DNA of 10,244 nt from an uncultured Gammaproteobacteria bacterium (GTDB lineage Bacteria > Pseudomonadota > Gammaproteobacteria > Pseudomonadales > UBA5518): contig CAIXOY010000685.1 in assembly GCA_903921135.1 (NCBI GenBank), positions 1 to 10,244 on the forward strand, given 5' to 3'. The notes under the pieces were generated by a model, which worked only from the letters and a program-made list of their open reading frames with translations, was not told the origin of the DNA and did not search any database. Each line of letters opens with the position of its first letter. Within the stretch, counting starts at the first letter, position 1. Below, piece by piece: positions 1-6,228 of the stretch. The position numbers were made by a program, and so were the translations under genes.

Positions 1-446
1 AACTCTGCCGCGGTGAGGCCGTTGTTTATGCCGGCTGCGCGGAAGTAGGCCACGTCGGCAGCGATACGGATATCCGTCGCCATCGCCAGGCAAAAGCCAC
101 CCCCGATCGCCGGTCCGTTGATCGCCGCGATCACAGGCTGGTGCATATCGCGGAGCGAGCGGATAACGTCATCCAGTACTTTCATCGCGCGACGCGAGAT
201 GCCCGGCACCGTCAGCCCGTCGAAAATCGGCAGGTAACCGGGATCCACCAGGTCAGCGCCCGAGCAGAAGCCCTCCCCGGCTCCGGTCAGCACCACCACG
301 CGCACGGTGTTGTCGAAGCTGAGTTGTTCGAGTGCTTCGCGCAGAGGAACCATGACATCAAAAGCCATGGCGTTCATGCGCTCAGGGCGATCGAGCGTTA
401 CCAGAGCAATGCCGGGACGGGGTGTTTCGATCTTGACGAAGGACAT
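1..446 (-). CDS. Enoyl-CoA hydratase/isomerase family protein, N-terminal part (runs off left edge)
   Basis: 148 residues are visible, from the ATG at 446-444 to the window edge; the C-terminal part is missing. The fold is crotonase: an N-terminal strand with LDRPERMNAM (18-27), the oxyanion-hole motif GFCSGADL (59-66) and the second glycine-rich hole GPAIGGG (111-117) followed by the ATDIRIAAD strand. Family members hydrate or isomerise acyl-CoA thioesters in fatty acid or related degradation. Where classical hydratases carry the first catalytic glutamate (F-G-x-P-E), this protein reads FRAAGINNG with Gly139, so it may be an EchA12-like member with different chemistry or lacking hydratase activity; that alignment is by eye. 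The start is supported by GGAG at 453-456, six bases upstream. It lies downstream of tRNA-His on the same strand, so readthrough from the tRNA promoter is possible. Substrate unknown. Confidence 0.9.
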   Translation of the reverse strand, partial: MSFVKIETPRPGIALVTLDRPERMNAMAFDVMVPLREALEQLSFDNTVRVVVLTGAGEGFCSGADLVDPGYLPIFDGLTVPGISRRAMKVLDDVIRSLRDMHQPVIAAINGPAIGGGFCLAMATDIRIAADVAYFRAAGINNGLTAAE

Positions 447-450
447 CAGA

Positions 451-481
451 GGCTCCGGGTTGGCGCTTGTGGGCCGGAGCC
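451..481 (-). promoter_or_regulatory. Hairpin overlapping the Shine-Dalgarno of the enoyl-CoA hydratase gene
   Basis: A perfect 8-bp inverted repeat, GGCTCCGG and CCGGAGCC (arms 451-458 and 474-481, 15-nt loop), lies between the tRNA-His 3' end and the enoyl-CoA hydratase ATG at 446. In the minus-strand transcript the 3' arm contains the GGAG Shine-Dalgarno, so the folded RNA would hide the ribosome site. It has no U-run, so it is a poor intrinsic terminator, although it could also slow polymerase or define the tRNA precursor end. The structure is seen; its function is inference. Confidence 0.4.
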
Positions 482-507
482 GCGAGAATACCGTGCGAGA
501 CAAAATT

Positions 508-584
508 TGGGGTGACTGACGGGGATCGAACCCGCGACACCGGGAATCACAATCCCGTGCTCTACCAACTGAGCTACAGCCACC
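508..584 (-). tRNA. tRNA-His (anticodon GTG)
   Basis: A full cloverleaf is read on the minus strand. The acceptor arm (577-583) pairs with 512-518 including one G-U, and the extra G at -1 (584) pairs with C73 (511), the hallmark identity element of tRNA-His. The anticodon GTG is at 548-550, the T-arm GGTTCGATCC is present, and the CCA end is genome-encoded at 508-510. It lies 24 nt after tRNA-Pro and is presumably cut from the same precursor. Confidence 0.97.
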
Positions 585-608
585 ATTGAACGTCTGAAGG
601 CGGATGAG

Positions 609-685
609 TGGTCGGGGTAGAGGGATTCGAACCCCCGACATCCTGCTCCCAAAGCAGGCGCGCTACCAGACTGCGCTATACCCCG
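609..685 (-). tRNA. tRNA-Pro (anticodon TGG)
   Basis: A full cloverleaf is read on the minus strand. The acceptor stem pairs 679-685 with 613-619, the discriminator A is at 612, and the CCA is encoded at 609-611. The anticodon loop TTTGGGA (647-653) gives anticodon TGG (649-651). The D-arm AGCGCAGTCTGGTAGCGC and the T-arm GGTTCGAATCC are intact. It is the first gene of a two-tRNA unit (Pro-His) divergent from folD. Confidence 0.97.
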
Positions 686-720
686 AAAGCCTGAGATCCG
701 CCCTTACTTACGGGGACGCG

Positions 721-750
721 ATAGTACCGGCGGGCCCTGAACGCGGTCAA
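721..750 (-). promoter_or_regulatory. Sigma70-type promoter of the tRNA-Pro/tRNA-His unit
   Basis: On the minus strand, TTGACC (745-750, five of six to the -35 consensus) and TACTAT (721-726, four of six to the -10) are 18 bp apart. The bases right after the -10 are GC-rich (CGCGTCCCCG), as in stringently controlled stable-RNA promoters. The inferred transcription start is about 30 bp upstream of mature tRNA-Pro. Confidence 0.75.
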
Positions 751-777
751 TCCGGACTCGATGGAATTTGGCGCGGC

Positions 778-806
778 TTGGCCCGCTCTCTGCGCGGTGA
801 CAGAAT
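778..806 (+). promoter_or_regulatory. Candidate promoter of folD
   Basis: TTGGCC (778-783) and CAGAAT (801-806) are separated by 17 bp, each with four of six consensus bases. They point toward folD, whose ATG is about 47 bp further on. The two divergent promoters would lie back to back within roughly 90 bp. The match is weak, so this is a candidate only. Confidence 0.3.
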
Positions 807-853
807 ACCTGTCGCCTCGATCCGACACTGCACTCACCGAAGGAACTCCCACC

Positions 854-1696
854 ATGTCCGCGCTCATCCTGGACGGCAAGGCCGTTGCCCAGAAAACCGA
901 GACCGAACTCTCCGGCCGCGTTGCCGCCATCCGCGAGCGCTCGGGTCGCACCCCGATCCTGGCAACAATCCTGGTGGGCGATGACCCCGCCAGCGCCACC
1001 TACGTGCGCATGAAACAGAACGCCTGCAAGCGCATCGGCATGGAATCCATCGCGGTCGAGATGCCCTCGAGCACCACCACCGAGCAATTGCTGGCACGCA
1101 TTTCCGAACTGAACGCCAACCCCGACTGCCACGGCATCCTGCTGCAGCACCCTGCGCCGCCGCAGATCGACGAGCGGCTGTGCTTCGACACGATTGCTCT
1201 CGGGAAGGACGTCGATGGTGTGACCTGCCTCGGCTTCGGTCGGATGGCGATGGGCGAGCACGCCTACGGATCCGCCACGCCTGCAGGCATCATGCGTCTG
1301 CTCGCGGCTTACGATATTCCGCTTGCGGGCAAGCATGCTGTGGTCGTCGGGCGCAGCCCGATCCTTGGCAAGCCGATGGCACTGATGCTGTTGAACGCGA
1401 ACTGCACCGTGACCATCTGCCACTCACGCACACGCGATCTGGAATCCTTCGTGCGGCAGGCAGATGTGGTGGTGGGCGCGGTTGGCAAGCCGGAGTTCAT
1501 CCGCGCCGAATGGATCAAGGATGGCGCCGTTGTGGTGGATGCCGGCTATCACCCCGGCGGTGTGGGCGATATCGAACTCGGTCCGCTCTCGGAGCGCGTA
1601 GCGGCGATCACGCCGGTCCCCGGTGGCGTGGGCCCGATGACGATCAACACGCTGATCTACCAGACGGTGGATGCGGCGGAAAAGTCACTGGGCTGA
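854..1696 (+). CDS. folD: FolD: methylenetetrahydrofolate dehydrogenase / methenyltetrahydrofolate cyclohydrolase
   Basis: A 280-aa cytosolic bifunctional enzyme. It oxidises 5,10-methylene-THF to 5,10-methenyl-THF with NADP+ and hydrolyses that to 10-formyl-THF, supplying purine and fMet-tRNA synthesis. The catalytic centre is intact: Tyr50 and Lys54 in YVRMKQNAC, Gln98 in GILLQHPAP and Asp121 in GKDVDGV, at the same numbers as in E. coli FolD as I recall them. The NADP-binding Rossmann segment has VVVGRSPILGKPM, and the C-terminal signature is GGVGPMTINTL. Length is normal for the family. The frame is open upstream to 761, but the ATG at 854 is chosen because AGGAA lies at 841-845, eight bases before it, and the conserved N-terminus starts there. 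It is divergent from the tRNA unit and followed by a REP cluster. Confidence 0.97.
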   Translation: MSALILDGKAVAQKTETELSGRVAAIRERSGRTPILATILVGDDPASATYVRMKQNACKRIGMESIAVEMPSSTTTEQLLARISELNANPDCHGILLQHPAPPQIDERLCFDTIALGKDVDGVTCLGFGRMAMGEHAYGSATPAGIMRLLAAYDIPLAGKHAVVVGRSPILGKPMALMLLNANCTVTICHSRTRDLESFVRQADVVVGAVGKPEFIRAEWIKDGAVVVDAGYHPGGVGDIELGPLSERVAAITPVPGGVGPMTINTLIYQTVDAAEKSLG

Positions 1697-1708
1697 ATCG
1701 TTCCCCGT

Positions 1709-1900
1709 GTGGGAGTTGGCCTTGCGAACGACTCAAGCCTGACGTCAGACACGTCGGGGGCATGGCCCCCTCCCACACCATGCCCGAGATCCGTGTCGGG
1801 GGCATGGCCCCCTCCCACACCACGCCCGCGATCCGTGTCGGGGGCATGGCCCCCTCCCACACCATGCCCGAGATCCGTGGGAGCGGGCCATGCCCGCGAC
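1709..1900. repeat. Cluster of five REP-type palindromes
   Basis: Five 24-bp elements share the pattern GTGGGAG, stem, short loop, stem, CGA. They are at 1709-1732 (+, stem TTGGC/GCGAA with one mismatch), 1753-1776 (-), 1795-1818 (-), 1837-1860 (-) and 1877-1900 (+, stem CGGGC/GCCCG around CAT). The three central copies contain GGGGGC-ATG-GCCCCC, a perfect 6-bp stem. The GTGGGAG head and CGA tail match the REP class mobilised in trans by RAYT (REP-associated tyrosine) transposases; no such gene is in the window. The cluster fills the gap between convergent folD and the SIMPL gene, a usual REP location, where hairpins can protect mRNA 3' ends or stop readthrough. Confidence 0.8.
1753..1878. 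repeat. Three tandem 42-bp units within the REP cluster
   Basis: The units are 1753-1794, 1795-1836 and 1837-1878. The first and third are identical; the middle one differs at two positions. Each unit is one minus-oriented 24-bp REP plus an 18-bp linker. The linker (CATGCCCGAGATCC, or CACGCCCGCGATCC in the middle unit) resembles the 3' half of the plus-oriented REP at 1877-1900, so each unit looks like a REP fused to a degenerate half-REP, later amplified in tandem. Confidence 0.85.
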
Positions 1901-1909
1901 TGCCGCCCT

Positions 1910-2599
1910 TCAGCGCAACTGGATCTGGCCGCTCACGCTGACGGTAATGGACGCCGTGCCGGACTCCACCGCCACGGGTGCCGGCGCGGCATCCGCCGCC
2001 ATGGCCATCATGCTGACACCACGCGTGCGGTAGAGAACCGGCTCCGGCGCACTACCCACGTTGATGTCGACCACCTCGTAGCCTTTGGCGCCCATCGATT
2101 CCGCGATCAGCTTCGCGCGCTCACCGAAGGCCTTCAGCGCCTCACGCGTCAACTCGGCCTCTGCCTTGAGGCGTGTAGCGCGGGTGGGCACGAAACTCAT
2201 GCTTCGTACCTGAAGCTTCTGCTGCAGTTCCGTCACCAGTGCGCTGACCGCCGCGAAGTCCTCGCCCTCCAGTCGCAACTCCTGGATCGCACGCCACCCC
2301 ACGATGCGCGTGGAGGCATACTCCGGCTGCGTGCTGTACTCGCCTGTCTGGGCCCGGACGGCACTACGCTTGGCTGATGCCTCGAGCGCCCAGCGCATAT
2401 CGCTGTTCACCAGCTCGGGCAATGCGCCCGCATCACGGGCGTTGTGCTCGACCACCAGATCCACACGCATCTGGTCGTTCTTCACCTCGGCGGTGGCCGA
2501 GGCATCCAGACGCACGAGGTTGTAGTCAAGACCGTGCTCACCTGCGGCAAGCGCGAGCGGGGCGGCGAACATCAAGAGGGCAAGCATCAGGCTGCGCAT
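1910..2599 (-). CDS. Secreted SIMPL (DUF541) domain protein
   Basis: 229 aa, starting at the ATG at 2599 with GGAGG (2610-2614) ten bases upstream. A typical Sec signal peptide occupies residues 1-18 (MRSL, a hydrophobic core, then LALA, cleavage near Ala18), so the protein is expected in the periplasm. The rest matches the SIMPL/DUF541 family: an N-terminal beta-rich block beginning LDASATAEVKNDQMRV, a central RIVGWRAIQELRLE strand, the helix-rich part with LTREALKAFGERAKLIAESMG, and a C-terminal strand ending ITVSVSGQIQL. Family members include the E. coli oxidative-stress protein YggE and BP26; the molecular function is poorly defined. The gene is convergent with folD across the REP cluster and divergent from the sirtuin gene, with about 100 bp between. 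I see no convincing promoter there. Confidence 0.88.
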   Translation of the reverse strand: MRSLMLALLMFAAPLALAAGEHGLDYNLVRLDASATAEVKNDQMRVDLVVEHNARDAGALPELVNSDMRWALEASAKRSAVRAQTGEYSTQPEYASTRIVGWRAIQELRLEGEDFAAVSALVTELQQKLQVRSMSFVPTRATRLKAEAELTREALKAFGERAKLIAESMGAKGYEVVDINVGSAPEPVLYRTRGVSMMAMAADAAPAPVAVESGTASITVSVSGQIQLR

Positions 2600-2700
2600 C
2601 GGGTAAAAGCCTCCGTCAAAAAGGTACTGCGCATGCTAACGCAGGCACGGCGGAAGCGCCGCCACAGATCCACGTGGCCCCGTCGAGGGTAAGCAGGCCC

Positions 2701-3582
2701 ATGGACACTGCAACCGCACCGCTGACAGAGGCCGAACTCGGCGCACGCATCGAGCCGCTCGCCTCTTTGCTGCGTCCGGGCGGACCCGTGGTGGTCCTGA
2801 CCGGTGCCGGATGCAGCACAGAGTCCGGCATCCCCGCGTACCGTGACGCCGAGGGAAACTGGCGGGGCCGGGCACCGGTGCAAGGACAGGAGTTCGCGGC
2901 AGATCCAGCCGCGCGGCGCCGCTACTGGTCGCGCAGCATTCTGGGTTGGCCCTATTTCAGCGCCGCCGCGCCCAATGCCGCGCACCATGCACTCGCCGCG
3001 CTGGAACACCACGGCACGGTCACCACACTGATCACGCAGAACGTCGATGGCCTCCACCAGAAGGCGGGCAGCCGCGCCGTCACGGAGTTGCACGGCAGCC
3101 TGCACACCGTGCGCTGCCTTCATTGCACGGTCCGCCTCAGCCGCGACGACATCCAGAAACGTCTGGTGGCCGACAACCCCGCCTATGCGACGGCGCGGTC
3201 CACGCCCGCACCCGATGGCGACGCCAACACATCGGAGCATGTGCCGGAAGATTTCCGCGTTCCCCACTGCGAGGCCTGCGGCGGCGTGCTCAAGCCCGAC
3301 GTGGTTTTCTTCGGCGACAGCGTGGAACGTGCGGTGGTGCAGCACTGCATGGAAGCAGTAGCGAACGCGCGCTTGCTCCTCTGCGTGGGCACGTCTTTGA
3401 TGGTCTATTCGGGATTCCGCTTCTGCCGCCACGCAGCAGAGAGCGGTGTACCGATCGTGGCTCTCGGGATGGGCCGAACGCGTGCAGACGAAATGCTCGC
3501 GCTCAAGGTGGAGGCACCCTGCGGCCCGGCTCTGCGGATGCTGGCCGACGAGATCGGCGCGCCGGGTACAACACCCATTTAA
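2701..3582 (+). CDS. Class II (SIRT4-like) Sir2 NAD-dependent protein deacylase
   Basis: 293 aa, cytosolic. Sirtuins use NAD+ to remove acyl groups from lysine, giving nicotinamide and O-acyl-ADP-ribose. NAD-binding GAGCSTESGIPAYR (35-48), TQNVDGLHQKAG (112-123), catalytic His131 in ELHGSLH, and GTSLMVYSG (230-238) are all present. The zinc site is complete: C139/C142 and C190/C193. The 47 residues between the cysteine pairs, and the TESGIP form of the first motif, fit class II, whose members can act as lipoamidases, deacylases or ADP-ribosyl transferases; the true substrate is unknown. The frame is open upstream to 2377, but that part is antisense to the SIMPL gene; the ATG at 2701 is preceded by GAGGG (2685-2689), a weak and slightly distant Shine-Dalgarno. 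The stop overlaps that of the convergent DUF502 gene. Confidence 0.93.
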   Translation: MDTATAPLTEAELGARIEPLASLLRPGGPVVVLTGAGCSTESGIPAYRDAEGNWRGRAPVQGQEFAADPAARRRYWSRSILGWPYFSAAAPNAAHHALAALEHHGTVTTLITQNVDGLHQKAGSRAVTELHGSLHTVRCLHCTVRLSRDDIQKRLVADNPAYATARSTPAPDGDANTSEHVPEDFRVPHCEACGGVLKPDVVFFGDSVERAVVQHCMEAVANARLLLCVGTSLMVYSGFRFCRHAAESGVPIVALGMGRTRADEMLALKVEAPCGPALRMLADEIGAPGTTPI

Positions 3583-4205
3583 GCGCTACGCACCGCTTCC
3601 GCTCCCAAAAGATCCGCAGCACCTGAACCACACGCCAGAACCACGCGCATCGCTGCCTCGAACCCGATCTCCGGATGCAACTCCACCACCTCGGGGCGCA
3701 AGTGATAGACGAAGCCCTGCGTGGGCAAGGGCGCCGTCGGCACATACACCGTGAAGCTCCCGTCTGCGTGCCGCGCGGTAACGATGGCAATCTGCGATAC
3801 CGGCGATTGGGGCCCGTTGAGCCGCACCAGTGCGACCTCCCCGCGCAAGGCGCCCGCGCCCTGCCCCGCGCCCAGCAACTGGCCGACGGTGTCGCGCACC
3901 GTGCGATAACCCGGCGTGAGACGCTCGAGCAGATGATCGATGCTCTCCCAGGTCATGGCACCCACACGGGTGCGGAGCAGGATGCCCGTCAGGAAACAGG
4001 CTGCGAGCATGACGGCCACAGCGACCGCGAAAGCCAAGCTGTCACCGCCGGCGATATGCGGGCCGATCACGCCTGCCAGAGGTTGCGTGAGTTCACGCAG
4101 AAGCCCCGCAAACCATCGCGCCAAGGCAACGAAAAGCAGCAAGGGCAGGATGACGGCGAGGCCACCGAGCATGGCGGTCAGCACAAAGTTTCGCAGTTTT
4201 CGCAC
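3579..4205 (-). CDS. DUF502 (COV-family) membrane protein
   Basis: 208 aa. Two membrane segments are visible, about residues 8-34 (VLTAMLGGLAVILPLLLFVA) and 56-80 (SLAFAVAVAVMLAACFLTGI). A soluble domain follows, containing the family features IDHLLERLTPGYRTVRDTVGQ, VALVRLNGP, IAIVTA and FTVYVPTAPLPTQGFVYHL. Members are inner-membrane proteins of unknown function, related to the plant COV1 group. The start is a GTG at 4205-4203, supported by AAGAGG (complement of 4214-4219) eight bases upstream; no suitable ATG lies nearby. Its stop overlaps the sirtuin stop by 4 nt on the opposite strand, leaving no room for a separate terminator. It is divergent from the DUF2235 gene. Confidence 0.88.
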   Translation of the reverse strand: MRKLRNFVLTAMLGGLAVILPLLLFVALARWFAGLLRELTQPLAGVIGPHIAGGDSLAFAVAVAVMLAACFLTGILLRTRVGAMTWESIDHLLERLTPGYRTVRDTVGQLLGAGQGAGALRGEVALVRLNGPQSPVSQIAIVTARHADGSFTVYVPTAPLPTQGFVYHLRPEVVELHPEIGFEAAMRVVLACGSGAADLLGAEAVRSA

Positions 4206-4281
4206 GGCGGCGGCCTCTTATGGCGAGGGAGGCAGTCTAGCCGCCTTGCCGGACCACTGCCCGCGCGTGCGACTCAGCCCC

Positions 4282-4287
4282 TATACT
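4282..4287 (+). promoter_or_regulatory. Candidate -10 element upstream of the DUF2235 gene
   Basis: TATACT matches five of six bases of the -10 consensus and lies 27 bp before the ATG at 4315. No good -35 hexamer is found 16-18 bp upstream, so the promoter is either weak or activator-dependent. The transcript leader would be about 20 nt, without an obvious Shine-Dalgarno. Confidence 0.3.
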
Positions 4288-4314
4288 GCCCCCGGTTCCA
4301 CTCGCCCCGGCACG

Positions 4315-5328
4315 ATGAAACGGCTGATCATCCTTTGCGACGGCACCTGGCAGGATGCCGACATTCCGCAGCGCGCCACCAACGTGCTGCGGCTTGCGCG
4401 GCTGATCAAAGCCCGCGCGGCCGACGGCACTTCGCAGGTCACGTTCTATCACCCGGGGCTGGGCTCTGCGGGCGGATTCGATGCACTGGGCGCGGGCGCT
4501 TTCGGCCTTGGCATAGACCGCGAAATCCAGACGCTCTATCGCTTCCTCGTGCTGAATCACAGCCCGGGAGACGAGGTGTTTTTCTTCGGCTTCAGCCGCG
4601 GCGCGTATGCGGTACGGTCCTGCATCGGGATGTTGCGCAATGTGGGGCTGCTGGAGCGGCAGCTCGAGGCGCAGATTCCGGACGCCTACCACGTGTACCG
4701 CACGCATTGGGGGCCCGATGCGGACAACGCCCTGCGTTTTCGTGAGGGGCGTTCGCGTGAACTGCGCGTGCGCTTTCTCGGCGTGTGGGACACCGTGGGA
4801 GCGCTTGGCATTCCGCTCGATCTCTTTCCCGGCTTCGACGCCACGCGGCACCGCTTCCATGACACCACCATGAGCCGCATCGTCGATCACGCCTGCCACG
4901 CTCTGGCCATTGATGAGCGCCGCGCCGCCTACGCACCGACACTCTGGAAAACCCGCGCCGACCGCAGCCGTACCGAGCAAGCCTGGTTCAGCGGCGCGCA
5001 CGGGGATGTGGGAGGCGGGCCCAGGGAAGCGGGACTGTCCTACATCAGCCTCGAGTGGATGATCACGCAGGCTGAGCGCGCCGGACTTGGCGTGGACCGT
5101 GCTGCGCTAGACGCCTTGATGCAGACCGACAACAGCGAAGTGCTGCACACGCACATACCGCTGCCGATGCGGCTCCTCGGCACCGCGTGGCGCCCCATCG
5201 GCACCACCAACGCCGACGAGACGCTGCACCCAAGCGCCGAACAGCGCTACCTGCACCACGCCGCTTACCGACCCCGCAACCTGCGTGATTTCCTTGCGCG
5301 GGACGACCAGATCCGCCTGCCCCTCTGA
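4315..5328 (+). CDS. DUF2235 (T6SS phospholipase effector Tle1-like) alpha/beta hydrolase
   Basis: 337 aa, a single DUF2235 domain. Visible are the N-terminal strand LIILCDGTWQD (4-14), the nucleophile elbow GFSRG with Ser94 (GxSxG), LGVWDTVGALG with Asp159, and the C-terminal WFSGAHGDVGGG with His229 and Asp231. Together these suggest a Ser-Asp-His hydrolase, though the exact acid was not proven. The family includes type VI secretion phospholipase effectors of the Tle1 group and many stand-alone proteins of unknown role. No signal peptide, VgrG, PAAR or immunity-like gene is adjacent, so a secreted effector role is not supported here; a housekeeping lipase or esterase is equally possible. 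The frame is open upstream to 3940 but antisense to DUF502; the ATG at 4315 starts the conserved KRLIILCDGT. The HIT gene follows after 15 nt on the same strand. Confidence 0.9.
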   Translation: MKRLIILCDGTWQDADIPQRATNVLRLARLIKARAADGTSQVTFYHPGLGSAGGFDALGAGAFGLGIDREIQTLYRFLVLNHSPGDEVFFFGFSRGAYAVRSCIGMLRNVGLLERQLEAQIPDAYHVYRTHWGPDADNALRFREGRSRELRVRFLGVWDTVGALGIPLDLFPGFDATRHRFHDTTMSRIVDHACHALAIDERRAAYAPTLWKTRADRSRTEQAWFSGAHGDVGGGPREAGLSYISLEWMITQAERAGLGVDRAALDALMQTDNSEVLHTHIPLPMRLLGTAWRPIGTTNADETLHPSAEQRYLHHAAYRPRNLRDFLARDDQIRLPL

Positions 5329-5343
5329 CACACCGGAGCCACC

Positions 5344-5763
5344 ATGCCCAGCGTTTTCACCCACATCATCAACGGCGACCTCCCCGGCCATTTCGTCTGG
5401 AAAGACGCCGATTGCGTGGCGTTCCTGACGATCCAGCCGATCCGTGAAGGCCATGTGCTCGTGGTACCACGCGCGGAGATCGATCATTGGGATGCGGTGC
5501 CAGAGGCAACGGCGCGTCACCTGATCGCGGTGTCGCAGAAGATCGCCCATGGCATCAAGGAAGCGTGGAAGCCGCTGCGCGTCAGCCTGATCATCGCGGG
5601 CTTCGAGGTGCCGCACACGCACCTGCACCTGATACCAGCCGACGATATGGGCGATCTGTCGTTTGCCCGTGCGCGCTCTGCCAGCAAGGAAGAGCTGGCA
5701 GATGCGGCAAGCCTGCTGCGCGCCACGCTGCGCGCGCAAGGGAATGCGGAGGCGGAGTTCTGA
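5344..5763 (+). CDS. HIT (histidine triad) family protein
   Basis: 139 aa, usual size for the family. The histidine triad is HTHLHL, with His91, His93 and His95. The N-terminal strands FTHIINGDLPGHFVWKD and REGHVLVVPR are typical of HIT nucleotide hydrolases and transferases. These cytosolic dimers act on purine nucleotide phosphoramidates, AMP-lysine, adenylated species or dinucleoside polyphosphates; the specific substrate cannot be read here. The segment before the triad (LIIAGFEVPH) is closer to actinobacterial-style HIT proteins than to the canonical HinT AGQ...HLH form. Start: GGAG at 5335-5338, five bases before the ATG. Only 15 nt separate it from the DUF2235 stop, so cotranscription is likely. 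Confidence 0.93.
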   Translation: MPSVFTHIINGDLPGHFVWKDADCVAFLTIQPIREGHVLVVPRAEIDHWDAVPEATARHLIAVSQKIAHGIKEAWKPLRVSLIIAGFEVPHTHLHLIPADDMGDLSFARARSASKEELADAASLLRATLRAQGNAEAEF

Positions 5764-5765
5764 AA

Positions 5766-5782
5766 GAGCGCTTCAGTCGCTC
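5766..5782. terminator. Small hairpin at the HIT/DUF1330 convergent junction
   Basis: GAGCG (5766-5770) and CGCTC (5778-5782) form a 5-bp stem with a 7-nt loop, right after the HIT stop and overlapping the last codons of the convergent DUF1330 gene. No T-run follows on either strand. It may act as a weak bidirectional terminator or simply be chance in GC-rich DNA. Confidence 0.25.
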
Positions 5783-6198
5783 AGCGTGGTCGCGTTCGCC
5801 GGGCCGGTGACGATCAGGCGGGAGTCTTCCAGCGCGGCCGAGCGATGCACGGCGATCTCCAGATACGCGGGATCCGTGATCATCGTGGTGAACGCGCGCA
5901 GATCCGGGTAACGCACGATCAGGACATCGTCCCAGGCTTTGTCCTGCGGGCCGATCAACATCAACCGCGGCGTGCCGTGCCAAACGATGCTCGCACCCGC
6001 CCTGTCCAGAAAGGCCTGCACCGCCAGGCCGTAACGCAGATAGGCTTCGCGCCCGGCGCAGGGTGAATGCCCGCTCCCGTCCGGATACACCGCGTGCTCC
6101 CGGTAGCGGAGCATGTTGATCATCTCCACGGGCCCGAGATCCGGGTCCATGCCCATCAGGGCTCGGAACTGTGCTTGCTCCGGTTCTACATGCTGCAT
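5773..6198 (-). CDS. DUF1330-like protein (dimeric alpha/beta-barrel type)
   Basis: 141 aa. The central and C-terminal part resembles DUF1330: PVEMINMLRYREHAVY (strand), REAYLRYGLAVQAFLDRAGA (helix), IVWHGTPRLMLIGP, then WDDVLIVRYPDLRAFTTMIT and DPAYLEIAVHRSAALEDSRL. Such proteins form ferredoxin-like dimeric barrels; no general function is established. It is longer than the usual family member of about 95 residues, with an extra N-terminal segment of about 20 residues. The start is the ATG at 6198, with CAGGAG (complement of 6205-6210) six bases upstream. It is probably the last gene of the uvrA operon, 30 nt after the 104-aa gene. Its 3' end lies 9 nt from that of the HIT gene. Confidence 0.75.
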   Translation of the reverse strand: MQHVEPEQAQFRALMGMDPDLGPVEMINMLRYREHAVYPDGSGHSPCAGREAYLRYGLAVQAFLDRAGASIVWHGTPRLMLIGPQDKAWDDVLIVRYPDLRAFTTMITDPAYLEIAVHRSAALEDSRLIVTGPANATTLSD

Positions 6199-6228
6199 GG
6201 TCCGCTCCTGTTGCGATGTGGTCTGGTT

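Larger units (their letters stand above)
1697..1909. other. Intergenic region between folD and the SIMPL gene
   Basis: About 210 bp between convergent genes, almost filled by the REP cluster. No T-run suited to an intrinsic terminator was found, so the REP hairpins are the likely 3'-end structures for both transcripts. Confidence 0.6.

Noticed and set aside
761..853. N-terminal extension of FolD to 761
   Set aside because: The extension overlaps the candidate promoter region, has no ribosome site, and is not conserved FolD sequence.
704..1423. Long open frame on the minus strand antisense to folD
   Set aside because: It overlaps a clear FolD with all catalytic residues, and its translation has no recognisable domain; such shadow frames are common in GC-rich DNA.
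1753..1878. CRISPR array
   Set aside because: The 42-bp units are contiguous and repeat their linkers as well, so there are no unique spacers, and no cas genes are present.
2649..2663. Inverted repeat GGCGG/CCGCC in the SIMPL-sirtuin gap as an operator
   Set aside because: Only 5 bp arms of pure G/C, easily expected by chance in this base composition.
2587..3432. Long minus-strand open frame antisense to the sirtuin gene
   Set aside because: The plus strand encodes a complete Sir2 with every motif; the antisense translation is low-complexity and unrecognisable.
3675..4745. Plus-strand open frame covering DUF502 and part of DUF2235
   Set aside because: It runs antisense to DUF502 and in the wrong frame through DUF2235; no domain is seen.
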